The translations under genes were made by a program, and so were the position numbers. A stretch of 64,000 nucleotides of DNA from Roseiflexus sp. RS-1 (lineage in GTDB: Bacteria > Chloroflexota > Chloroflexia > Chloroflexales > Roseiflexaceae): the NCBI RefSeq assembly GCF_000016665.1, contig NC_009523.1, positions 4,339,501-4,403,500 of the forward strand. The letters are read 5' to 3'. The notes below the pieces were generated by a model. That model was given only the letters and a program-made list of their open reading frames with translations. It had not been told where the DNA came from and ran no database searches. Shown here one piece after another: positions 50,956 to 58,250 of this stretch. How positions within the stretch are numbered: the stretch's first letter is position 1; the number at the start of each line of letters is the position of its first letter.

Positions 50956-52260
50956 ATGACACTTCATCAACAGACATATCGCCTTTACCTGGGCGCCAAT
51001 CAGGTAACTACCGTTACGCTGCGCACTGATGAACCGCTCTACCGGATCGTCGAGCGCCTGGTGATTGAGCACGGCCTGCCGGTGGTCGATCAGTACGGAC
51101 AACCCATCACCTATGCCCTCTACGCGGGGCAGATCCGCCGGTTGAGCAATGAGATGACGCTGAGGCAGGCAGGCTACGATCAGGGTGGCGACCTCTATCT
51201 GGCGAATATCTATGCGCCGTGGTGGGAAGGCATTCCCGCCGTCACCCGGCGCTTCGGCGACGATCCACCCGCACCAAACGCCCGTCGCATTCCCTATGCG
51301 CTGGTTGGCATCGGCGCTGCCGTTGCGCTGATGGTGGTTATCGGCGGCGTCCTGCTATTTACTATCTTTTCAGGAAGGACGGGGACGGCTGCGCAAACGT
51401 CCGCCCTGGCGCAGCAACCGGCGCAAGGCGCCACGCAACGTTCCAATCCCACGGCAACGCTGGCGCCGGCGCCGACGCGCCAGAACACGCCCCAGTCAGC
51501 GCCTCCGACAGCGACGCTGGCGTCAACGCCACAACCGATGACGGGATTGCCGACTGCGACGCTGGCGTCGATACCGCAACTGACGACGGCATTGCCCACC
51601 GCGACTCTGGCATCGCCAGGAAACACGGTTGCCGTCTTGCTTCCGGCTGGCGCCGAAGAAGCCAGCGTTGCCGGTGTCAAACGCGAGTACCTCAACCGGG
51701 ACAACCGGCTCTTCTTCCAGGGGCGCACCAGCTTCGGCGCATACCTCTGGAGTGACTCCGGTCTACAAACGAAGGCGCCGGCCAGCCGGGGCGACATCGT
51801 CGTCAGCAACGGCGACAGGGTGGCGATTCTGAGTCAGAACAACGGCATTGCGCAGGTGCGCATCATCACCAATGCGCTTGATCCCGCCGATCCGAAAGTT
51901 ATCGGCGCGACCGGCTACCTGCCCGCGTGGCTCATTACCGATCAGAATGTGCCGCCGCCGCCAACTCCGGTTCCAGATGCAGGGAAACTGTGGGTGCGCA
52001 AATTGAACGAGGATGATGAACCAGGATGTATCTCTATGCGCATCACCGGGATCAACACCCGGGGATGGAGTTTCGGCGTCGATGGGATGAACCTGGCCGG
52101 ACGGTTTGACAATGCCGGTAATGCCCGACTGTGCGGGCTGGGTCCCGATCAGGAGGTGACGATCAGCGTGCGCGACCAGCGCGGCAGGGTGGTTCCCGGC
52201 GGCAGAGGCGTGCCTGCTAAAGGACGCGACATTATGCTCGGAACCTGGCAACGGAACTGA
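50956..52260 (+). CDS. Ubiquitin-like domain protein with one TM and SH3-like ectodomain
   Basis: 434 residues. N-terminal beta-grasp (about 1-88) homologous in pattern to the 39565 protein: VTLRTDEPLYRIVERLVIEH, YALYAGQIRRLSNEMTLRQA, LYLANIYAPWWEG. TM at about 113-138 (YALVGIGAAVALMVVIGGVL). The ectodomain has a Thr/Pro stalk with three TATLAS repeats, an SH3b-like region (GDRVAILSQNNGIAQVRIIT, GATGYLPAWLI) and a C-terminal beta domain. A YukD domain tied to membrane helices recalls actinobacterial EccD, but with a single span. Confidence 0.75.
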   Translation: MTLHQQTYRLYLGANQVTTVTLRTDEPLYRIVERLVIEHGLPVVDQYGQPITYALYAGQIRRLSNEMTLRQAGYDQGGDLYLANIYAPWWEGIPAVTRRFGDDPPAPNARRIPYALVGIGAAVALMVVIGGVLLFTIFSGRTGTAAQTSALAQQPAQGATQRSNPTATLAPAPTRQNTPQSAPPTATLASTPQPMTGLPTATLASIPQLTTALPTATLASPGNTVAVLLPAGAEEASVAGVKREYLNRDNRLFFQGRTSFGAYLWSDSGLQTKAPASRGDIVVSNGDRVAILSQNNGIAQVRIITNALDPADPKVIGATGYLPAWLITDQNVPPPPTPVPDAGKLWVRKLNEDDEPGCISMRITGINTRGWSFGVDGMNLAGRFDNAGNARLCGLGPDQEVTISVRDQRGRVVPGGRGVPAKGRDIMLGTWQRN

Positions 52261-52300
52261 CAGGCGACACCCGTTACGTGAAGACTTCTTGAAACAGTGG

Positions 52301-52578
52301 CAGAGGTAACCCGATGAGCCAGATCAAAGCCGACACTGATGCGTTACGCGCAACTATTGCCGCGATGCGGCAGGGAAGCAGCGCCATCGAGAATGCCCTC
52401 CAGCAGGCGGCGCAGGCGATGGCGACGCTCCAGAACAGTCGCTGGTCCGGCAATCACCGGCAGCAGGCGGAAGAGGTGTGGACGCGCCTGCAGGCGCAGT
52501 TTGCGCCCACGATCGAGGCGCTGAACCAGATTGCAGCCCGCACCGAGCGCTTCACCAACGCGCTCGAAGAGGCTGGGC
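52301..52578 (+). repeat. Direct repeat: WXG head, copy 1
   Basis: Includes the ribosome site (CAGAGGTAACC) and about 265 bases of coding sequence. Nearly identical to 53390-53667, 1089 bases downstream, with only scattered single-base changes. Similarity stops abruptly at the end of the WXG head. Confidence 0.92.
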
Positions 52579-53348
52579 GGGTGTTTGGGGATGGAACGGC
52601 GCACCTTCCTCCTCCCCACACACATCCATCTGACGGAGCTACTGCACCATCAAAGGGAACCGAGACCCCTGCGCCCCCGCCACCAAACACAACGCCGCCG
52701 CCGCCTCCGCCCAACCGGTCAGCGATACTGAACCAGAAGGTGCGCTTGAATAACGGCGCCGAAGTTCTGGTTGCACACCTCGACGGGCGAACACCGGTGG
52801 CTGGCATGGATAGCATCTACGGTAAACCTGGACAACTGCCGTTGAACGCAGTGATTACCAGCACGCCGGAAAATCGCGATCCAGACCTCTATGCTGCCGT
52901 TATCCACCAGTTTGGCGTAGAAGGCAACCCGCGCTATGCTCCCGACCAGTATACGTACTGTAACACGTTCGCAGGAGATGTCGTGCGGGCAATGGGAGCG
53001 CCGCTGCCAACCAAATCAGACCTGGGCATAAGCAAGGGTGACCGCGCGACGGTGGGCACGCAGGCGTTGTACCGCTGGTTAACAACCAACGCAGGCGCCC
53101 AGGGATGGCGCGAAGTGAATCCGAACACGCCTGAAGGACTCCGACTATTGCAGGAACATGTCAACGCCGGTAAACCGGCGCTTGCAGCGGATGAAGGTCA
53201 CGTAGCCGTTATCAGACCCGGGCAACAGGCCAATTCGGTTGCAGATTTGCGCATTGCCCAGGCAGGAGCGCGAAATCTGAATAATGTCCGACTGGGTGAT
53301 GCCGGGTTGGGTAGCGCATTCAGACCGCGCTACTTCATTCACGCATAG
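52314..53348 (+). CDS. WXG-headed protein with Cys/His peptidase-like tail (probable effector 1)
   Basis: 344 residues. Residues 1-95 form a WXG100-like helical hairpin (ATLQNSRWSGNHRQQAEEVW, with Trp-Ser-Gly). A Pro/Thr linker (about 96-142, PPPNTTPPPPPPNRS) leads to a C-terminal domain with Cys216 in YTYCNTFAGDVVRAMG and His296 in DEGHVAVIRPG, an arrangement typical of NlpC/P60-like or CHAP-like papain-fold peptidoglycan hydrolases. No signal peptide, so export would depend on the WXG head through the adjacent type VII machine. Family of the tail is inferred from the two motifs. Confidence 0.82.
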   Translation: MSQIKADTDALRATIAAMRQGSSAIENALQQAAQAMATLQNSRWSGNHRQQAEEVWTRLQAQFAPTIEALNQIAARTERFTNALEEAGRVFGDGTAHLPPPHTHPSDGATAPSKGTETPAPPPPNTTPPPPPPNRSAILNQKVRLNNGAEVLVAHLDGRTPVAGMDSIYGKPGQLPLNAVITSTPENRDPDLYAAVIHQFGVEGNPRYAPDQYTYCNTFAGDVVRAMGAPLPTKSDLGISKGDRATVGTQALYRWLTTNAGAQGWREVNPNTPEGLRLLQEHVNAGKPALAADEGHVAVIRPGQQANSVADLRIAQAGARNLNNVRLGDAGLGSAFRPRYFIHA

Positions 53349-53389
53349 CACACGTTCATTCCAGACACGCCTGATTGATAGACAAGAAA

Positions 53390-53667
53390 CAGAGGTAACC
53401 CCATGAGCCAGATCAAAGCCGACACCGATGCGTTACGCGCAACTATTGCCGCAATGCGGCAGGGAAGCAGCGCCATCGAGAACGCCCTCCAGCAGGCGGC
53501 GCAGGCGATGGCGACGCTCCAGAACAGTCGCTGGTCCGGCAATCACCAGCAGCAGGCGGAAGAGGTGTGGACGCGCCTGCAGGCGCAGTTTGCGCCCACC
53601 ATCGAGGCATTGAACCAGATTGCGAACCGCACCGAGCGTTTCACCAACGCACTTGAAGAGGCCGGGC
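53390..53667 (+). repeat. Direct repeat: WXG head, copy 2
   Basis: Second copy of the repeat at 52301-52578; same ribosome site and head domain. Confidence 0.92.
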
Positions 53668-54242
53668 GACAGTTTAACAACGGCGCCAGCATACCGCCTC
53701 CCGGCGCCGAAGCGCCGTCAAAATCTCCTCAACCGCATACTCCATCTCCAGGCAACCCTGATGCAGGTACTGGCGGCTTTCCTCCCCACGCGCCGATTCC
53801 GCCCGGACCGACAACCGTGCCGGGAGTTCTGGCAAACACCGCCGGTTGCACCAATTACGTGCTGCGCAGGCTCAACCTGAACGATATGAAACGCTGGCCC
53901 AACGCACTCGAATGGAACGAGGCGGCGACCAATGCTGGCTACGCGGTCGGCGTCAAACCAAAGAGCGGGTCAGTCATCGTATTTGAGCCAGGAGTGATGG
54001 GGGCAGATAGACAGGCGGGTCACGTGGCGTATGTCGAAGATGTCGTACAGAACCGCGACGGCACATTCAAGGTTACCATCAGCGAAGCCAATGTCGTGTA
54101 TCAAAACGGCGCTGTGGTGTGGGGAACCCACACACCGCCCACCAGACGCGAGATTGTGTTCCGTCAAAACGGTGACGGCACCCTGACCGACAGTCGCGGG
54201 AATCCGGTAAACGTCAGTTTCATCTATGGCAAAAAGGTGTGA
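53403..54242 (+). CDS. WXG-headed protein with CHAP-like tail (probable effector 2)
   Basis: 279 residues. WXG head (1-90) almost identical to that of effector 1. A Pro-rich linker is followed by a different tail matching CHAP amidase/endopeptidases: Cys149 in TAGCTNYVLRRLN, WNEAATNAGYAVGVKPKSGS, His207 in AGHVAYVEDVVQ, and Glu228/Asn230 in VTISEANVVY. CHAP enzymes cut peptide or amide bonds in peptidoglycan. No signal peptide. Likely a secreted wall hydrolase for self-remodelling or attack on neighbours. No separate immunity gene is obvious. Confidence 0.88.
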   Translation: MSQIKADTDALRATIAAMRQGSSAIENALQQAAQAMATLQNSRWSGNHQQQAEEVWTRLQAQFAPTIEALNQIANRTERFTNALEEAGRQFNNGASIPPPGAEAPSKSPQPHTPSPGNPDAGTGGFPPHAPIPPGPTTVPGVLANTAGCTNYVLRRLNLNDMKRWPNALEWNEAATNAGYAVGVKPKSGSVIVFEPGVMGADRQAGHVAYVEDVVQNRDGTFKVTISEANVVYQNGAVVWGTHTPPTRREIVFRQNGDGTLTDSRGNPVNVSFIYGKKV

Positions 54243-54389
54243 GTCACCAGGACAAATGTGTACTGCACATGCGCAGGCAGGTGTCATTCCCTGGCGAAGC
54301 GCAGCATGATTGAACGATGTGCGTACCGGGCGCGCGGGCATACCCGACCGCATGCGCGCCCGGTGTGCGCGATCCCGGCAGTCAACTCC

Positions 54390-54440
54390 AAGGCAACGCT
54401 CCAGAACAGTTGCTGGTCTGATCAGCTCAAGAAGGTGACG
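54390..54440 (+). pseudogene. Fossil of a third WXG head
   Basis: GCAACGCTCCAGAACAGTTG and the next 8 bases differ at only three positions from the head repeats. Translation gives ATLQNSCWSDQLKKV against ATLQNSRWSGNHQQQ. No start or continuing frame. It marks deletion or recombination of a further family member. Confidence 0.75.
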
Positions 54441-54443
54441 CCA

Positions 54444-54701
54444 ATGCAATCTTCTCTCTGTTCATACCTGATGATCAGCGCCATTTTGTTCGCCATTGCG
54501 ACTCAACCTGGCGTGACTCAAGCGCGCACTGGGGAGCGTTGTTTCGCAGAAACCGGGTTCTGCATCAGTGGGCGGATTCGTGAGTTCTGGGAACAGAATG
54601 GCGGCTTGCCTGTCTTTGGCTTTCCTATCACCCCTGTGACGCTGAACTTTGTCGATGGTCGAGAAATCACCGTGCAATGGTTCGAACGCAACCGTACATG
54701 A
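54444..54701 (+). CDS. Truncated exported Chloroflexota repeat protein
   Basis: 85 residues from ATG 54444 with GAAGGTG upstream. Signal peptide (SYLMISAILFAIATQPGVTQ A), then one unit of a repeat common in exported Chloroflexota proteins: RCFAETGFCISGRIREFWEQ, NGGLPVFGFPITPVT, VQWFERNR. In full-length relatives the sequence continues with further repeats; here a TGA follows directly after WFERNRT. Either a natural short form or a degraded gene. Confidence 0.65.
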   Translation: MQSSLCSYLMISAILFAIATQPGVTQARTGERCFAETGFCISGRIREFWEQNGGLPVFGFPITPVTLNFVDGREITVQWFERNRT

Positions 54702-54793
54702 AAGCGCGGCGCCGTGCAATCAACGCGCGGAAATGAGGTGTTAGGAGCCCGACTTAATCGCAAAGTCAACCTGTCTGACGATGGAGATTGCTC

Positions 54794-55789
54794 ATGTTTC
54801 AACACTCACCCATCGCCCGCCTCGGAATCCTTGCCCTGCTGATGGCGCTCCTGCCATCGGCGCACCTCCTCACCCACAAGCCGTGGTTCGATGAACGCAC
54901 CCTGGCAGCGCCGGTCACGCTCTCTGATGGTGAACCGGAGTCGCCCTCAACCGGCGAGCCGCAGCTGCCGGACACCCCGCCTCCTGGCGATGCGTTGCCG
55001 GTGCAGGTCGCCGATACGCCTTCTATTGCCGATGAGCCACTGTCGCAGCGGGTCTTTCTGCCGCTCATCGTTCGTCCAATTCCTCCCCTCCCCGACGACT
55101 GGCTGGGGCGGGTCAATGGGTACCGCGCGCGCGCAGGCGTGCCTCCGGTCACCGAAGACGCGACGCTGAACGACAACTGTTTCCAGCACGCCCGGTATAT
55201 GGCGGAAAACGACCACATCACCCACAATCAAAACCCGTCGCTGCCGTATGCCTCACCCGAAGGGCAGATCTGTGCGCAAAAGGGGAATGCCTGGCTGGGA
55301 TGGGGAGCCGCCTGGCAACCGCGCAATGCGATCGACAGCTGGATGGGGTCGGTCGGGCATCGTCTCTGGCTCCTCTACCCGACAACGCCGACCTTCGGGT
55401 TCGGCTTCTACCAGAACTCTCAGCGCAGCGCCGCCGGTCTGGATGTGCTGTCGCGCGCCAGGTTCTCCGATGATGCCGCATATTCCGGCTGGCCCGTGCG
55501 CTACCCCGCGCCGGATCAAACTGACATTCCGGCGACACGCTACCCGATTACGCTCCTCTGGCCCTATTTCGATCAGAAGCCGAGTCTGACCGGTACAGCA
55601 CTGCGCGTATTGCCGGAGACGACCCTGGCACATACCGCGACAACCGAGCTATCGGTCGGGCACAGAGGCATCGCTATTACCCCCGACCAGAATCTTCCGG
55701 CGAATGCGACGATTGAAGTGACGGTGACCGGCACGTACAAGGGGCAGCCGTTCTCGTTCACCTGGCAGTTCCGAACGGGCGGAAGCTAA
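54794..55789 (+). CDS. Exported CAP-domain (SCP/PR1-like) protein
   Basis: 331 residues from ATG 54794 (GGAG upstream). N-terminal signal or anchor (LGILALLMALLPSAHLL), a Pro-rich stem, and a CAP domain (about 100-215): VNGYRARAGVPPVTEDATLN, CFQHARYMAENDHITH, SWMGSVGHRLWLLYP, FGFGFYQNS. A roughly 100-residue C-terminal beta domain (about 225-331; WPYFDQKPSLTGTALRVLPE) may be Ig-like. Probably wall- or surface-associated. Position after the effectors suggests shared function but does not prove it. Confidence 0.85.
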   Translation: MFQHSPIARLGILALLMALLPSAHLLTHKPWFDERTLAAPVTLSDGEPESPSTGEPQLPDTPPPGDALPVQVADTPSIADEPLSQRVFLPLIVRPIPPLPDDWLGRVNGYRARAGVPPVTEDATLNDNCFQHARYMAENDHITHNQNPSLPYASPEGQICAQKGNAWLGWGAAWQPRNAIDSWMGSVGHRLWLLYPTTPTFGFGFYQNSQRSAAGLDVLSRARFSDDAAYSGWPVRYPAPDQTDIPATRYPITLLWPYFDQKPSLTGTALRVLPETTLAHTATTELSVGHRGIAITPDQNLPANATIEVTVTGTYKGQPFSFTWQFRTGGS

Positions 55790-55844
55790 AGGGGGAAAAG
55801 GGAGCGCAAGAGTAGATGTGACAAACGCGGTTGCTGTCCGACGA

Positions 55845-56192
55845 TCAACGCGTTCCCTGCGCCTCAACGGAGTCCTGACGCACACCACGCTGCACCAGGA
55901 CTCTGTCGCATTCGATGATCGACCGAAATGGAGCGCCTGTCGAAGCCCAATCGACAATATCGACCTTCCAGGGAAGATCGGACTCGGCGAAATCCTCTAC
56001 CAGTGCCGCCAGGACTCGCAGCGGGAGAGGTTCATCGGTCATGATGACGAGATCGAGATCAGAGTACGATCTGGCGCGCCCCTGAGTGCGTGATCCAAAT
56101 GCCCAGACATCGTACTGCGGCACGTGCCGACGCAGAATATCGCGCACAATAGCCAGGTGGTCCGGCTGGATGTCCAGGGTTCGTTCAGACAT
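55845..56192 (-). CDS. MNT-type minimal nucleotidyltransferase (antitoxin)
   Basis: 115 residues from ATG 56192. Nucleotidyltransferase motif GSRTQGRARSYSDLDLVI (GSxxxG with DxD) and a later Asp in WKVDIVDWAS. Pairs with the HEPN gene upstream, overlapping it by 8 bases (ATGTCTGA). In characterised HEPN/MNT pairs the MNT protein AMPylates and neutralises the HEPN ribonuclease. Confidence 0.88.
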   Translation of the reverse strand: MSERTLDIQPDHLAIVRDILRRHVPQYDVWAFGSRTQGRARSYSDLDLVIMTDEPLPLRVLAALVEDFAESDLPWKVDIVDWASTGAPFRSIIECDRVLVQRGVRQDSVEAQGTR

Positions 56193-56610
56193 TGCGCATT
56201 TCCAATGCTCTGAGCACAGCCTGCGCGTCGGTAAGCAAGTCGTGCGCGCGCTGACACACGCTCTGCGCCTTTGCAGCGTCATACGTATGAGCCGTCATGT
56301 TTCGCAACTGGCGATAACCGAACCAGGCGTCCACATCGGCAATCAGTCCCTTTTCCGCTGCTGTGCGCATCATGTCGCGAAAATTGATGAAGTCGATCTC
56401 CGATGGAGAAGCGGCATCGATCTCGAGCCGTCGACGGATCATTTTGATACATAGTTCATAGACGAACTCAAAGTTCTGCACCACTCCAGCAATCAGCGTT
56501 TGTTGCACGTCACTGCGTTGCGCGTCGAACCATGAGCGATCATCCACGACGCGCAGCGCAGCGTCGAGCGATTGAATTGCTTGCGACAGTGACGAAAGAT
56601 CAAGATTCAT
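56185..56610 (-). CDS. HEPN-domain toxin (HI0074/HepT-like)
   Basis: 141-residue helical protein. Family features: WFDAQRSDVQQTLIAGVVQN, FEFVYELCIKMIRRRLE, and the RNxxxH-type active site in YRQLRNMTAHTYD (RNMTAH). Toxin of a type VII toxin-antitoxin module with the overlapping MNT gene. AGGAA ribosome site. Confidence 0.9.
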   Translation of the reverse strand: MNLDLSSLSQAIQSLDAALRVVDDRSWFDAQRSDVQQTLIAGVVQNFEFVYELCIKMIRRRLEIDAASPSEIDFINFRDMMRTAAEKGLIADVDAWFGYRQLRNMTAHTYDAAKAQSVCQRAHDLLTDAQAVLRALEMRNV

Positions 56611-56827
56611 TGTGCGTTCCTGCCCCCTATAGCGACGGGCAGCATGAGTGAACTACGTGCGTCCCAGGTGCGCGGGCGTCCTGCCCGCATGCGCGTCCGC
56701 TGCGATTGTGGTTTCAGTATACCAGAGACATCGCCAGCAGCGTGTGTTTTGCTGTCGGGTCGCTCGCTTGCAGCCCACAAGCGACGATGGTATGATCGGC
56801 GACGTTTTGTGACGGCACGCGGGTTTC

Positions 56828-57862
56828 ATGCAGGCTTCATCGACATCATCCTCCCCGGAACGACGCCCTGCACCCTCGTGGAGCGGCATCGGGATCGCAC
56901 TGCTGGCGCATACCGGCTGGGGCGCGTATCCGGTTCTGGCGCGGTATCTCCAGACGGTGAGCGATCTGCCGGGTATGGCGTTGCTCGGTCTGGGGAATCT
57001 GATCGCACTCCTGGTCTATCTGCCGTTCATCTGGCGTCGCATCGACGGGCGCATCCTGCGTTCCGCGCTCATCTGGGGGTTTGCGCTGGTGGTTGTGCTG
57101 CGTTCGATCACCAATCTGCTGGCGGCGCGCTTCACGCTGGCAATCTACATTCAGACTATCACGCTGATGACGCCGCTGTTCGTGGCGTTGTTGAGTGCAG
57201 GGCTGTTCCGTGAGCCGCTGCCGCCGGGGACATGGACGGCTATCGGTTTGTCGCTTGTCGGGGCGCTGCTGATGATGAGCGGGGAGATCGGCGCGTCTGG
57301 GGTGTCGCTGGCGCTCACAGCATCTGACTGGATCGGGATCGCGCTGGCGGCGGCATCGGCGCTCTGCCTGGCGATCTACATGATCCTGGTGCCGCGGACG
57401 GTCAGGCACGCCGTGCCGGGAGAAGCGGTTCTGCTGATGCAGTTGACGACGCTGACGGTAACGAGCACAGGCATCAGTCTTCTGGTCGGTGACGAATGGG
57501 AGCGTTTCACAACGCTCACGTCAGGCGATTGGGCCGCTTTTGCGGCATTTGTATTCGGGGTGCTGCTCGGCGCAAACCTGGGGCAGATCGTTTCGCTGCG
57601 ACAATTGGGTGCGCCGCTGGTCAGCAGTGTCATGGCGTGGCGTCTGATTGCAACCCTGGCGCTTGCAGCGATCCTGCTCGGTGAACGCCTCGATTCGTGG
57701 TGGCAGGCGCTCGGCGCCGTGATGGTGATGATAACGATTACCGGTTATCTGTGGCGTCAGGCGCGCCCGTTTGTGGGAAGACTGAGAACTGAGAACCAGG
57801 AACTGAGAACCGAGAACCGAGAACCAGGAACCAGGAACCAGGAACTGAGAACCGAGAACTGA
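56828..57862 (+). CDS. EamA/DMT-family transporter
   Basis: 344 residues with about ten predicted membrane helices and two EamA halves (GWGAYPVLARYLQTVSDLPG; GVLLGANLGQIVSLRQLGAP). Probable metabolite exporter, substrate unknown. After helix 10 and GYLWRQARPFVG the frame runs straight into the heptamer array, giving RLRTENQELRTENREPGTRN and a few more residues before a stop. The last 25 residues are repeat-derived. Confidence 0.88.
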   Translation: MQASSTSSSPERRPAPSWSGIGIALLAHTGWGAYPVLARYLQTVSDLPGMALLGLGNLIALLVYLPFIWRRIDGRILRSALIWGFALVVVLRSITNLLAARFTLAIYIQTITLMTPLFVALLSAGLFREPLPPGTWTAIGLSLVGALLMMSGEIGASGVSLALTASDWIGIALAAASALCLAIYMILVPRTVRHAVPGEAVLLMQLTTLTVTSTGISLLVGDEWERFTTLTSGDWAAFAAFVFGVLLGANLGQIVSLRQLGAPLVSSVMAWRLIATLALAAILLGERLDSWWQALGAVMVMITITGYLWRQARPFVGRLRTENQELRTENREPGTRNQELRTEN

Positions 57863-57938
57863 GAACCAGGAACCAGAAACCAGGAACCAGGAACCAGGAA
57901 CCAGGAACCGGGAACCAGGAACCGAGAACAACGTTCAA
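57779..57938. repeat. GAGAACC/AGGAACC heptamer array
   Basis: Reverse-complement orientation of the 13-kb arrays: GAGAACC, AGGAACC, AGGAACT units. The first 84 bases are translated as the C-terminus of the EamA transporter. Confidence 0.88.
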
Positions 57939-57941
57939 CGT

Positions 57942-58194
57942 TTATAGCAGTTCTCATAGAGATTGAACCTCCTCGGACGACCGCAGCGCGTGCGGGCTCA
58001 AGCCCTCCCTGAGCGCGTGGAAGCCCCTGCGGGGCTGGCGCGTCCAATCACCCTTCTTTATGCCGAGGGGTCGCCAGGTTGATCCAGCCCGCAGGGCTTG
58101 TCCGACCTCAGATAGGGCTTCAGCCCGCCGGAGGCGAAGATGGAACGTTCCAGAAATCCAGTCAAGGGTTCAACGTATCTGAGAACTGCTATAA
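57942..58194. mobile_element. 253-bp MITE-like element with TTATAGCAGTTCTCA ends
   Basis: TTATAGCAGTTCTCA (57942-57956) and TGAGAACTGCTATAA (58180-58194) are perfect 15-bp inverted repeats. The interior differs from the 26-kb copy and includes an inverted copy of the 26805-26862 block (GGAAGCCCCTGCGGGGCTGG). Heptamer arrays border it on both sides. Confidence 0.75.
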
Positions 58195-58250
58195 CCTTCA
58201 ACCCTCAACCCTCAACCCTCAACCTTCAACCCCCAACCTTCAACCCTTAA
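58195..58250. repeat. CTTCAAC/CCTCAAC heptamer array
   Basis: Eight units of CCTTCAA/CCCTCAA. It supplies the last codons (GVKG) and the stop of the minus-strand STAS gene. Confidence 0.85.
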
